13,717 nt of DNA from Candidatus Mediterraneibacter stercorigallinarum (GTDB lineage Bacteria; Bacillota; Clostridia; Lachnospirales; Lachnospiraceae). This document shows positions 1-7,600 of this stretch, piece after piece (position 1 is the stretch's first letter; each line of letters opens with the position of its first letter). Location of the stretch: the NCBI GenBank assembly GCA_019116185.1, contig DXCD01000075.1, forward strand, positions 1 through 13,717, read 5' to 3'. A program made the translations under genes and the position numbers. The notes beneath the pieces are model-generated. The model searched no databases and was not told the DNA's origin. It worked only from the letters and a program-made list of their open reading frames with translations.

Positions 1-489
1 TGCTCCGAGAAGCTCCGCATAATTTTTAATAATGGCAATGGGGGTCTTCATCTCATGGGAAACATTTGATACAAAATCTGATTTCAGCGTCTCAATGCTC
101 CCCAGCTCTTCTACCATTTTGTTAAAATCCATGATCATAACATCAAGATAATCCCATTTATCCGGTGTGTGGATCGTGGGCACATACACAGAAAAGTCCC
201 CGTTCGCCACCTGGTCCGTGGCTTCTGCCAGTTTGTGCAGCGGCTCCTCATAGGTCCTTTTTATCTGCGTCCTTGTAAAAAGTGTAAGGCCTACCGCCAC
301 CATTCCCCAATATACCATGGGGACAGCGGACTGCAGAAACTCATTCCATCCGACCTCATTCATGAACACGATCAGCCCGGTATGGACACCGGACATCAGA
401 AAAAGAACCCCCAGGTAAATCGCAAAAAGCGAAGCCGGGAACCGGCTCTCTTTTATTTCTCTCTGTTTATTTATTTCGTTATTTTTCAT
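1..489 (-). CDS. Sensor histidine kinase, C-terminal part outside window
   Basis: This is the N-terminal 163 residues of a membrane sensor kinase; the catalytic ATPase domain lies beyond the window start. My minus-strand translation begins MKNNEINKQREIKESRF. Two hydrophobic segments follow (about residues 19-42 and 53-72), separated by only about 10 residues, so there is no sizeable extracellular sensor domain. A HAMP-like linker comes next (about 73-128), and then the dimerisation/phosphoacceptor helix with the H-box SNVSHEMKTP, whose His145 is the expected autophosphorylation site. The ATG start overlaps the TGA stop of the response regulator (ATGA at 486-489), so the two are translationally coupled and should form one two-component system. 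The short loop suggests sensing within the membrane or through a partner protein, which is inference. The signal is unknown. The kinase part that is visible looks intact, in contrast to its regulator. Confidence 0.9.
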   Translation of the reverse strand, partial: MKNNEINKQREIKESRFPASLFAIYLGVLFLMSGVHTGLIVFMNEVGWNEFLQSAVPMVYWGMVAVGLTLFTRTQIKRTYEEPLHKLAEATDQVANGDFSVYVPTIHTPDKWDYLDVMIMDFNKMVEELGSIETLKSDFVSNVSHEMKTPIAIIKNYAELLGA

Positions 490-959
490 TGTAAGACCGC
501 CTTATATCCGAGCCCTCTTACTGTTACGATCTTAAATCCGTCGCAGCCGGAGAGTTTATCCCTCAATTTCGTCACATACACATCCACAGCCCTGAGGCTT
601 GTCCCGCTGTCGATCCCCCAGAACTCATCCATGAGCTGCGCTCTGGAAAATGTCTTCTTCGGATAAGACAGCAGCTTATAGATAATATTAAATTCCCGTG
701 TCGTCAGGCTGATCTCCTCTCCGTCAACCTCGGCGCTCATGGCATCTGCGTCCAGCTGGAGATTCCCCACCGTGATCTTCCGCTCTGTCTCTATGTTCGC
801 CCTTCTGAGCAGCGCCCTGACACGCAGCAGCAGTTCACCCAGTTCAACCGGCTTTACCATATAGTCGTCAATGCCAAGCTGGAATCCTCTGTCATTTAAA
901 TACGTGCATACGATCTGATTGAGTTTTACGTCATCCTCTACCACAAGTATGTGTATCAT
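486..959 (-). CDS. OmpR-family response regulator with internally deleted receiver domain
   Basis: This is a DNA-binding response regulator of the winged-helix OmpR/PhoB type, 157 residues against about 225 for the family. Residues 1-26 carry the first receiver strand and the acidic pocket (VVEDD, residues 6-10). The sequence then jumps from NDRGF directly to QLGIDDYMVKP, which is the end of a receiver with its conserved Lys36. The missing part is alpha2 to beta4, which includes the phospho-acceptor Asp and the switch Ser/Thr. From about residue 60 the winged-helix domain looks complete (TTREFNIIYKLL, then RAVDVYVTKLR and TVRGLGYKAVL). The reading frame is open, so the loss is in frame. The start is the ATG at 959, preceded by AGGAGG at a good distance. 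It is the first gene of an operon with the kinase. It may be a constitutive or dead DNA-binding protein; a disrupted gene is equally possible. Confidence 0.88.
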   Translation of the reverse strand: MIHILVVEDDVKLNQIVCTYLNDRGFQLGIDDYMVKPVELGELLLRVRALLRRANIETERKITVGNLQLDADAMSAEVDGEEISLTTREFNIIYKLLSYPKKTFSRAQLMDEFWGIDSGTSLRAVDVYVTKLRDKLSGCDGFKIVTVRGLGYKAVLQ

Positions 960-985
960 TAAAATGTCCTCCTGTTTACAAATCT

Positions 986-1020
986 GATTCTGTTTTACTG
1001 ATAAAACGGCCTTCTGAATC
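986..1020 (-). promoter_or_regulatory. Stem-loop in 5' leader of the response regulator gene
   Basis: Inside the predicted leader of the response regulator, GTTTTA and TAAAAC (992-997 and 1002-1007) pair around a 4-base loop. GATTC and GAATC (986-990 and 1016-1020) can extend the stem across a bulge. The hairpin ends about 10 bases before the AGGAGG ribosome binding site. There is no U-run, so it is not a terminator. A role in mRNA stability or translation is only inference. Confidence 0.35.
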
Positions 1021-1053
1021 CTCAGCCGCCTTAAGGGCAGCGCTATTGTATAA

Positions 1054-1083
1054 ATAATACACTATCCCTCCCAAAGGCAGCAA
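1054..1083 (-). promoter_or_regulatory. Putative promoter of the two-component operon
   Basis: On the minus strand TTGCTG (1078-1083) and TATTAT (1054-1059) are separated by 18 bases, giving a leader of roughly 90 nt. A nearby alternative -10, TACAAT, lies a few bases further downstream and could pair with TTGGGA as -35, so the exact start is uncertain. Of the 326-base divergent gap 960-1285, the rest (about 1090-1210) is AT-rich and shows no gene. Confidence 0.45.
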
Positions 1084-1221
1084 TCTCTTTCATTCATCGT
1101 TCTTATTGCCATTTTTTTATTTTTCCCGTGGTTTTTACAACAGCAGGATAGCAGGAGATTGTTTTTGTGATATTTAAGTTTTGTTTCAGAATTGTTAATT
1201 CACACACATCTGTTGAATGAT

Positions 1222-1251
1222 TTGCTTTTCCCACAGAGGATATGCTATTCT
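1222..1251 (+). promoter_or_regulatory. Putative extended -10 promoter of the VOC gene
   Basis: TTGCTT (1222-1227) and TATTCT (1246-1251) are 18 bases apart, and TG at 1243-1244 makes an extended -10 (TGCTATTCT). Transcription would start near 1258, leaving a leader of about 28 nt with GGAGG at 1272-1276. Confidence 0.5.
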
Positions 1252-1285
1252 GTAAGAGAAATCGAAACAATGGAGGTATCAGAAC

Positions 1286-1654
1286 ATGAAATTTACATTT
1301 GCGCATAATAACCTGAATGTCTTTGATCTTGAAAAGTCTCTGGATTTTTACAAAGAAGCGCTCGGTCTTACAGTGACCCGCACAAAAGATGCAGACGACG
1401 GAAGCTTTAAACTCGTCTATCTGGGCGACGGCACTACGCCTCATCTGCTTGAGCTGACATGGCTGCGCGATATGGATCGCCCGTATAATCTTGGAGACAA
1501 TGAAATCCACCTGGCTTTTGTCACGGATGATTTTGAAGCGGCTCATGAAAAGCACAAAGAAATGGGATGCATCTGCTTCGAGAATCCCGGAATGGGCATT
1601 TATTTCATCTCAGACCCGGACGGCTACTGGCTGGAGATCGTTCCTGCGAAATAG
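1286..1654 (+). CDS. VOC-superfamily metalloenzyme, glyoxalase I-like
   Basis: This is a 122-residue cytoplasmic protein of the vicinal oxygen chelate fold, with two beta-alpha-beta-beta-beta halves (about residues 4-58 and 72-120). The four positions that bind metal in glyoxalase I are all filled: His7 (FAHNNLNV), Glu56 (HLLELTW), His75 (NEIHLAF) and Glu117 (YWLEIVP). The second half ends in the typical DPDGYWLEIV motif. In glyoxalase I the reaction turns the methylglyoxal-thiol hemithioacetal into a 2-hydroxyacyl thioester. Many Clostridia lack glutathione, so another thiol or another substrate is possible. The ATG follows GGAGG by 9 bases. It is the only plus-strand gene here, stands alone between a divergent two-component operon and a convergent hydrolase gene, and has its own promoter and terminator. 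Family assignment is firm; the substrate is not known. Confidence 0.88.
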   Translation: MKFTFAHNNLNVFDLEKSLDFYKEALGLTVTRTKDADDGSFKLVYLGDGTTPHLLELTWLRDMDRPYNLGDNEIHLAFVTDDFEAAHEKHKEMGCICFENPGMGIYFISDPDGYWLEIVPAK

Positions 1655-1707
1655 CCGGAAGTTTCTGCGGACCCGGGAACAGATAAATATACTTCAAGAA
1701 GCTAAAA

Positions 1708-1743
1708 GGGACTCTGCGCTTAAAGCACAGAGTCCCGATTTTT
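1708..1743. terminator. Bidirectional intrinsic terminator between convergent genes
   Basis: GGGACTCTG (1708-1716) pairs perfectly with CAGAGTCCC (1728-1736). The loop contains a further GCT/AGC pairing beyond a C-A mismatch. On the plus strand it is followed by GATTTTTC; on the minus strand by TTTTAGC. It sits between the convergent VOC gene and the NlpC/P60 gene and can serve both, more strongly for the plus strand. Confidence 0.85.
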
Positions 1744-1763
1744 CATTCATTATTTCATTGCCA

Positions 1764-2792
1764 TTAATAGCGGACATATACCATTCCCGCCTGTACCGGT
1801 CCCTGAATAACACCGATTCCGACATCAGCACAATGAATCATCTGCCCGTTTCCTATGTAAATACCGCAGTGAGTTGCGTTCACACATACATCCCCGGGCT
1901 GCGGATCACTTACTCGCGGCCATCCGAGAAATGTCATCGTATTTCCGAGACGAGCGTAATTGCCGGTCAGGCAGTAAGCCACGAAACCTGAACAGTCGAA
2001 TGCTCCCGGGCTGCAGGCCCCCCACACATACTCCGCTTTGCCGATATAGCTGTATGCACGGTCAACGACCGCATTGCCTGTAACTGAATTGTACGGAGGG
2101 GTTGTGCCAATGGAACCGCCGCCGGTTGTACCCTGGTTCTCCTGCTGCCGCGCAGCCTCTTCTGCTGCCCTGCGCTCTTCCTCTGCTTTTCTGGCAGCTT
2201 CCTGAATCATATCATCCAGATTAGAGATCTCATCCTGCTTGGATGCAATCGTCTCGTTCAGCGTCTCCTGCTGAGCCCGATACTCTGCCTCTGTTGCCTG
2301 CAGGTTCGCCATCTCTTCCTCAAGCGTTGCCTGGAGATTTTCAATCTCTGTCACCGTGTCCGCATATTCCTGAAGCTGGGTACGGTCATACTCGTGAACC
2401 TTCTGCGAATACTCTGCCTGTGTCAGCATATCGGAAATACTTCCGGATGACACCACTTTCTCCATCGTCGAGGTACCGCTTCCCGATTCATACATAAACT
2501 TGATACGGAGCTTCATCGCTTCGTACTGTTCTTCTCTTTTTGTCTCAGCTTCTTCCAGATCTGCTTCTGCCTGGGTAATCTGCTGTCCGGTACTGATCAG
2601 TTCATTTTCCAGATCGCTTGCCTTCTGGATCAGCGTGTCAAGCTGTGTCTGAAGGTCTCCCAGCTCGTTTTCAGCAGCTTTCTTCTGGTCTTCCAGTTCT
2701 TCCTGGGTAGGATCCGCAAATACGGGAGTCACTGCCAGTGAACATGAAAGAACTGCTGCGATAAACGCGCTATGTACTTTTTTCAACTTCAT
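1764..2792 (-). CDS. Secreted NlpC/P60 peptidoglycan endopeptidase with coiled-coil N-terminus
   Basis: This 342-residue exported cell-wall hydrolase probably cuts between D-Glu and the third residue of stem peptides. It has a signal peptide (residues 1-26: KLKK, a hydrophobic core, then PVFA before DPTQ). A long charged coiled coil of the PcsB/CwlO type follows (about 30-215), then a Gly/Thr-rich linker (about 216-235) and a C-terminal NlpC/P60 domain (about 238-342). Catalytic residues are Cys267 (FDCSGF), His308 (ATHCGIYIGNG) and a third polar residue, probably His320 (MIHC). No SH3 or LysM wall-binding domain is seen, so the coiled coil may mediate docking or autoinhibition, as known for PcsB-type proteins. 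The ATG follows an AAAGGTG ribosome binding site. It is monocistronic, with a strong promoter and a terminator shared with the convergent VOC gene. Confidence 0.93.
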   Translation of the reverse strand: MKLKKVHSAFIAAVLSCSLAVTPVFADPTQEELEDQKKAAENELGDLQTQLDTLIQKASDLENELISTGQQITQAEADLEEAETKREEQYEAMKLRIKFMYESGSGTSTMEKVVSSGSISDMLTQAEYSQKVHEYDRTQLQEYADTVTEIENLQATLEEEMANLQATEAEYRAQQETLNETIASKQDEISNLDDMIQEAARKAEEERRAAEEAARQQENQGTTGGGSIGTTPPYNSVTGNAVVDRAYSYIGKAEYVWGACSPGAFDCSGFVAYCLTGNYARLGNTMTFLGWPRVSDPQPGDVCVNATHCGIYIGNGQMIHCADVGIGVIQGPVQAGMVYVRY

Positions 2793-2849
2793 TTCTTCAC
2801 CTTTCCTATTTAATTATCTATGTCCCCACACATGTGCATGATACAACAG

Positions 2850-2868
2850 AAAAAAAGGTTTTTCAACC
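2850..2868 (-). promoter_or_regulatory. Terminator-like hairpin in leader of the NlpC/P60 gene
   Basis: On the minus strand GGTT (2865-2868 on the plus strand as AACC) and AACC close a GAAA tetraloop and are followed directly by seven T (2850-2856). It lies about 60-75 nt downstream of the predicted transcription start and about 60 nt before the start codon, so it could act as an attenuator. A second run of seven T (2878-2884) lies 6 bases after a small TGCAG/CTGCA hairpin. The stem is only 4 bp, which is weak for an intrinsic terminator. I recognise no riboswitch family in the leader. Confidence 0.35.
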
Positions 2869-2931
2869 GAATTCCCTAAAAAAACACCTGTGCAGGGTAA
2901 ATCTGCATTTTCTATTCCCATATGTAAATTA

Positions 2932-2960
2932 ATTATAATAAATTCACACTGAATTTTCAA
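2932..2960 (-). promoter_or_regulatory. Strong promoter of the NlpC/P60 gene
   Basis: On the minus strand TTGAAA (2955-2960) and a perfect TATAAT (2932-2937) are exactly 17 bases apart. The transcript would start near 2925 and carry a leader of about 130 nt before the ATG at 2792. The gap 2793-3101 between this gene and gltD holds this promoter, the leader and the gltD terminator. Confidence 0.8.
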
Positions 2961-3012
2961 TACACTTTTAACATTTTCGTAATATTTCTACCCGAGCCAA
3001 AGCATTCTGACA

Positions 3013-3065
3013 TAAAATGCGCCCCGGCAGCGCCCGCATAAGCGCAGGTTCTGCCAAAGGCGCAT
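3013..3065 (-). terminator. GC-rich terminator of the gltBD operon
   Basis: Downstream of gltD on the minus strand, ATGCGCC (3059-3065) pairs with GGCGCAT (3017-3023). Inside it GGCAG and CTGCC pair, and a CGC/GCG hairpin sits at the top. A short T-run (ATTTTATG) follows. It begins 36 bases after the gltD stop. The U-tract is modest, so efficiency is uncertain. Confidence 0.6.
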
Positions 3066-3101
3066 ATTTGCTTTCTCTTTGTATTGATTTCCGTTGTATC
3101 T

Positions 3102-4625
3102 TTATTGGATCGACAGATTCGTATATCCCATCAGGCTTTCATCTACTTCCTTCGCCGCCTCGCGTCCTTCCCGGATCGCCCACACGACAAGCGACTGCCC
3201 TCTGTGCATATCGCCCGCTGCAAAGATATTTTTCACACTTGCGGCGTATTTTCCGGCCTCTGTCTTCACGTTCGTCCGCTCGTTTACCTCCACGCCGAAC
3301 GCCTTGGTCACATAACTTTCACTGCCCAGGAAACCGGCGGCGATCAGGACAAGGTCCGCGTCCACCGTATACTCGCTGCCCGGGATCTCTGCCATGACCA
3401 TTCTGCCCGTATTTTCATCTTTCCTGCTTTCCAGCTTCACGAGCACCGCTTTGCAGACTCTGCCTTTTTTATCTTTGACAAATTCTTTCACTGTCGTTGT
3501 GTACACCCGGGGATCCCCGCCGAAGACAGCGATCGCCTCCTGCTGCCCGTAGTCTGTCTTGCAGACTTTCGGCCACTCGGGCCATGGATTGCCCTCTGCC
3601 CTGGTATCCGGGGCCTTCGGCATCATCTCCAGCTGGAGCACAGATTTTGCCCCGTGCCGGATGGCGGTTCCCACGCAGTCGTTTCCCGTGTCGCCTCCGC
3701 CGATGACCAGCACGTGTTTTCCCTCTGCGGATATATAGCTTCCTTTTTTCATCTGGCCGGGCGCTTTCGCCTCAGTCTGCCCGGCGTCTGTCCACAGCGC
3801 TTTTGTCGTGGACTTCAGGAAATCCACGGCAAAACAGATTCCTTCCGCATCCCTTCCCGGGACTTTGATGTCCCTGGGGTTTGACGCGCCGCAGGCCAGA
3901 ATGATCCTGTCATACTCTTTCAAAAGCTGTGCAGCCTTTACATCCTTCCCCACATTACAGTTCAGCCGGAACTCAATCCCTTCTTCTTCCATAATATGGA
4001 GCCTGCGGTCAATATACTGCTTCTCCAGCTTCATATTCGGGATCCCGTAGCGCAGCAGCCCGCCCGCCTTGTCTTCCCTCTCAAATACAGTCACAGTATG
4101 GCCTCTCCTGTTCAGAAGGTCAGCCGCTGCCAGCCCGGCAGGGCCGCTCCCGATAACAGCCACCTTTTTTCCTGTGCGCACCTTGGGCGGACGCGCCTTG
4201 GCATATCCCTTTTCGTACGCGTTTTCAATGATCGCATACTCATTGCTCTTCGTTGCCACCGGATCTTCATTCAGCCCGCAGGTACAGGCATTCTCACAGA
4301 GCGCGGGGCAGACTCTTGCAGTAAATTCCGGGAAATTATTCGTCTTGACCAGGCGGTAATACGCCTCCTCCCAGTTCCCGTTATAGATCAGGTCATTCCA
4401 CTCCGGCACCAGGTTGTGGAGCGGGCACCCGCTCGCCATTCCCATCAGATTTAATCCGGACTGGCAGAACGGGACGCCGCACGCCATGCATCGCGCGCCC
4501 TGAAGTTCCTGCTCTTCCTTTGAAAGAGGCGTGTAGAACTCATTAAAATGCCCGATCCGCTCAAGCGGAGATTCCGCTGTCTTATCTTTTCTCGCATAAT
4601 CCATAAATCCTGTCGGTTTTCCCAT
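3102..4625 (-). CDS. gltD: Glutamate synthase small (beta) subunit
   Basis: GltD takes electrons from NADPH through FAD and passes them via iron-sulfur clusters to the large subunit GltB. The product has 507 residues, close to the usual length of about 490. The N-terminus carries the cysteine-rich cluster domain: Cys46, Cys49, Cys54 and Cys67 (CMACGVPFC, then GCPLHN), followed by Cys106, Cys110, Cys114 and Cys116. The FAD Rossmann motif is GSGPAG at 159-164, the NAD(P)H motif GGGDTG at 309-314, and the C-terminal FAD contact AAGDMHRGQSLVV is present. GGAGG stands 7 bases before the ATG. The gltB stop is only 11 bases upstream, so the two subunits are co-transcribed and made together. The C-terminus extends to GYTNLSIQ with no sign of truncation. 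GltD-like domains also occur in other oxidoreductases, but the gltB neighbour settles this case. Confidence 0.96.
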   Translation of the reverse strand: MGKPTGFMDYARKDKTAESPLERIGHFNEFYTPLSKEEQELQGARCMACGVPFCQSGLNLMGMASGCPLHNLVPEWNDLIYNGNWEEAYYRLVKTNNFPEFTARVCPALCENACTCGLNEDPVATKSNEYAIIENAYEKGYAKARPPKVRTGKKVAVIGSGPAGLAAADLLNRRGHTVTVFEREDKAGGLLRYGIPNMKLEKQYIDRRLHIMEEEGIEFRLNCNVGKDVKAAQLLKEYDRIILACGASNPRDIKVPGRDAEGICFAVDFLKSTTKALWTDAGQTEAKAPGQMKKGSYISAEGKHVLVIGGGDTGNDCVGTAIRHGAKSVLQLEMMPKAPDTRAEGNPWPEWPKVCKTDYGQQEAIAVFGGDPRVYTTTVKEFVKDKKGRVCKAVLVKLESRKDENTGRMVMAEIPGSEYTVDADLVLIAAGFLGSESYVTKAFGVEVNERTNVKTEAGKYAASVKNIFAAGDMHRGQSLVVWAIREGREAAKEVDESLMGYTNLSIQ

Positions 4626-4636
4626 CTTAACGCCTC

Positions 4637-7600
4637 CTATCTTCCATTCTTTATCATATTAAATGCTTCGATCTTCGCCTTTTCCCTGCTCAGTCCCTTT
4701 TCCTCCATCTGGATGATCGCGGACATCATCTTCTCATAGTCTTCCGGAATGATCTTCTTGAACTTGGGCAGGTACTCTTCGAAATGATCCAGGATACGTT
4801 TGCCAACTTCTGAATTTGTATAGGATACATGCTCCTGTATCATTCCTTTGAGCTCCTGGACATCGTATTTATCCGTTACGCGCCGGATCTTCACCATCGC
4901 CTTATTGACCCTTGTGTAGAGCGTGTTGTCTTCATCCAGCACATAGGCGATTCCTCCGCTCATTCCCGCTGCAAAGTTCTTGCCCACTTTGCCCAGGATA
5001 ACCACGCAGCCTCCGGTCATATATTCGCAGCCATGGTCGCCCACGCCTTCTACAACAGCGCGCACGCCCGAATTACGTACACAGAACCGTTCTCCCGCCA
5101 CGCCGCTCACATAGGCTTTTCCGCTGGTTGCGCCATAGAAGGCGACATTCCCGATAATAATATTTTCATCGGATTTAAACGATGCCCCTCTCGGCGGATA
5201 CACCACCAGCTTGCCGCCGGACAGGCCTTTTCCGAAGTAGTCGTTGCTGTCCCCGGTCAGCTCCAGTGTCAGCCCCTTCGGGATGAACGCGCCGAAGCTC
5301 TGGCCGCCCGCGCCTCTGCACTTGATCACAAAGCTGTCTTCTTCCAGTCCTTCCGGATATCTTCTGGTGATCTCTGATCCGAAAATTGTTCCAAAGGTAC
5401 GGTCCGTATTGGTCACATCCACCTCGATGCTCCTCTTCTGTCCTTTCTCAAGCGCCGGGAGAAGCTGTTTTACAAGCACTCTCTCATCCAGTGTCTTTTC
5501 CAGCTCAAAGTTATAGACTTTCTTCGGGTCAAAGATCACGGATTTCTTCTGCTTTGCATAAGGATTGTACAGCACGCCGCTTAAATCCAGCGTCGCCGCT
5601 CGGTCAGACGTGGCGTTGTCCTTTACCTTCAGAAGATCCGTGCGGCCCACCAGTTCATCTACAGTACGCACGCCAAGCTTCGCCATATATTCTCTCAGCT
5701 CTTCTGCTATGAACTTCATGAAATTCATCACATACTCCGGCTTGCCTGCAAAACGTTTCCTCAGCTCCGGGTTCTGTGTCGCCACGCCCACAGGGCAGGT
5801 ATCCAGATTGCATACACGCATCATCACGCACCCCATAGTCACCAGAGGAGCTGTGGCAAATCCAAATTCCTCTGCCCCCAGCAGCGCCGCAACCGCCACG
5901 TCGCGTCCGCTCATCAGCTTGCCGTCTGTCTCGATGCGCACACGCTCTCTCAGTCCGTTTTCGATCAGAGTCTGATGGGTCTCAGCCAGCCCCAGTTCCC
6001 ACGGAAGCCCGGCATTCTGGATGGAGCTTCTGGGCGCCGCGCCGGTACCCCCGTCATATCCGGAGATCAGGATCACGCCAGCCCCGGCCTTCGCCACGCC
6101 TGCCGCGACAGTTCCCACGCCCGCCTCGGACACCAGCTTGACCGAGATCCTTGCGTTTTTATTGGCATTCTTACAGTCATAGATCAGCTGCGCCAAATCT
6201 TCTATTGAATAGATATCATGGTGCGGCGGAGGCGAGATCAGGCTCACGCCCGGTGTGGAATGACGGGTCTTCGCCACCCACGGATAGACCTTTCCTCCCG
6301 GCAGGTGTCCGCCCTCGCCGGGCTTCGCGCCCTGCGCCATCTTGATCTGGATCTCCCGTGCGCTCACCAGGTACCGGCTTGTCACGCCGAACCGCCCGGA
6401 AGCCACCTGCTTGATCGCGGAGCAGCGGTCCGTGTCCAGACGCTCGATTTCCTCGCCGCCCTCGCCGGAATTGGATTTCCCATGGAGCCGGTTCATGGCA
6501 ATAGCAAGAGTCTCATGCGCCTCCTTGGAGATAGAGCCATAAGACATGGCGCCTGTCTTAAACCTTGTGACAATGGAATCCACGCTCTCAACTTCTTCAA
6601 TGGGGACGCCCTTCTTCGGGTAGTTAAAGTCAAGCTGCCCCCGCAGATTGATCTTCTCTCCTTCTTCGTCCACCATCCTCGTGTATTCTTTGAACATTCC
6701 ATAGTCCCCGCGCTTCGTGGACTGTTGAAGCATATGGATGGTCTGCGGGTTATACAGATGTTCTTCCCCGCCGCTCTTATATTTATGCCTTCCCACGCTG
6801 TCCAGCGTCATATCGCTGTCCAGCCCCAGCGGATCAAACGCCTGAGTGTGGAACGCAGTGTAATCCTCCGCGACCTCTTCGATCCCGATGCCGCCCACAC
6901 GGCTTACGGTATCCGTGAAATACTGGTCGATAAATTCTTTCTTCAGCCCGATCGCCTCAAAGATCTTCGCTCCCTGGTAAGACTGGATCGTGGAGATCCC
7001 CATCTTGGACGCGATCTTGATGATACCGTGGATCACCGCGCTGTTATAATCATTCACCGCCGCGTAATAATCCTTATGCAGCAGTCTGGATTCAATAAGC
7101 TGGCGGATGGATTCATGCGCCAGATACGGGTTGATCGCGCAGGCTCCGTACCCGAGAAGAGTTGCGAAGTGATGCACCTCCCTGGGCTCGCCGCTCTCTA
7201 ATATCATTGCCACGGAAGTTCTCTTCTTTGTGCGGACCAGATGCTGCTGCAGGCCGGACACCGCCAGAAGGGACGGGATCGCCACGTGGTACTCGTCCAC
7301 CTCCCGGTCCGTAAGGATCAGGATATTCGCTCCCTCACGGATCACGCGGTCCACTTCCACAAAGAGATATTCCAGAGCTTTCTCAAGGCTTGTATTCTTA
7401 TAATAGGTGATCGGGATCTCTGCCACCTTAAAGCCTTCTACATTCATGTTTTTAATTTTGAGAAGGTCTGTGTTTGTCAGGATAGGATTGTTCACCCTGA
7501 GCATCTTGCAGTTCTCCTCTTTCTTCTCCAGCAGGTTGCCGTCCTTGCCGATATAGATCGTAGTAGACGTCACGATCTCCTCCCGGATCGCGTCGATCGG

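Noticed and set aside
486..959. Frameshift in the response regulator
   Set aside because: The frame is open across the junction and both flanking parts are in the same frame, so an in-frame deletion fits better than a frameshift.
1103..1555. A 150-codon minus-strand frame across the VOC gene and its promoter
   Set aside because: It is antisense to the VOC gene, which has all metal ligands and a ribosome binding site. The minus-strand product has no recognisable features.
2793..2931. c-di-AMP (ydaO) riboswitch in the NlpC/P60 leader
   Set aside because: The leader lacks the conserved core of that class and is short and AU-rich.
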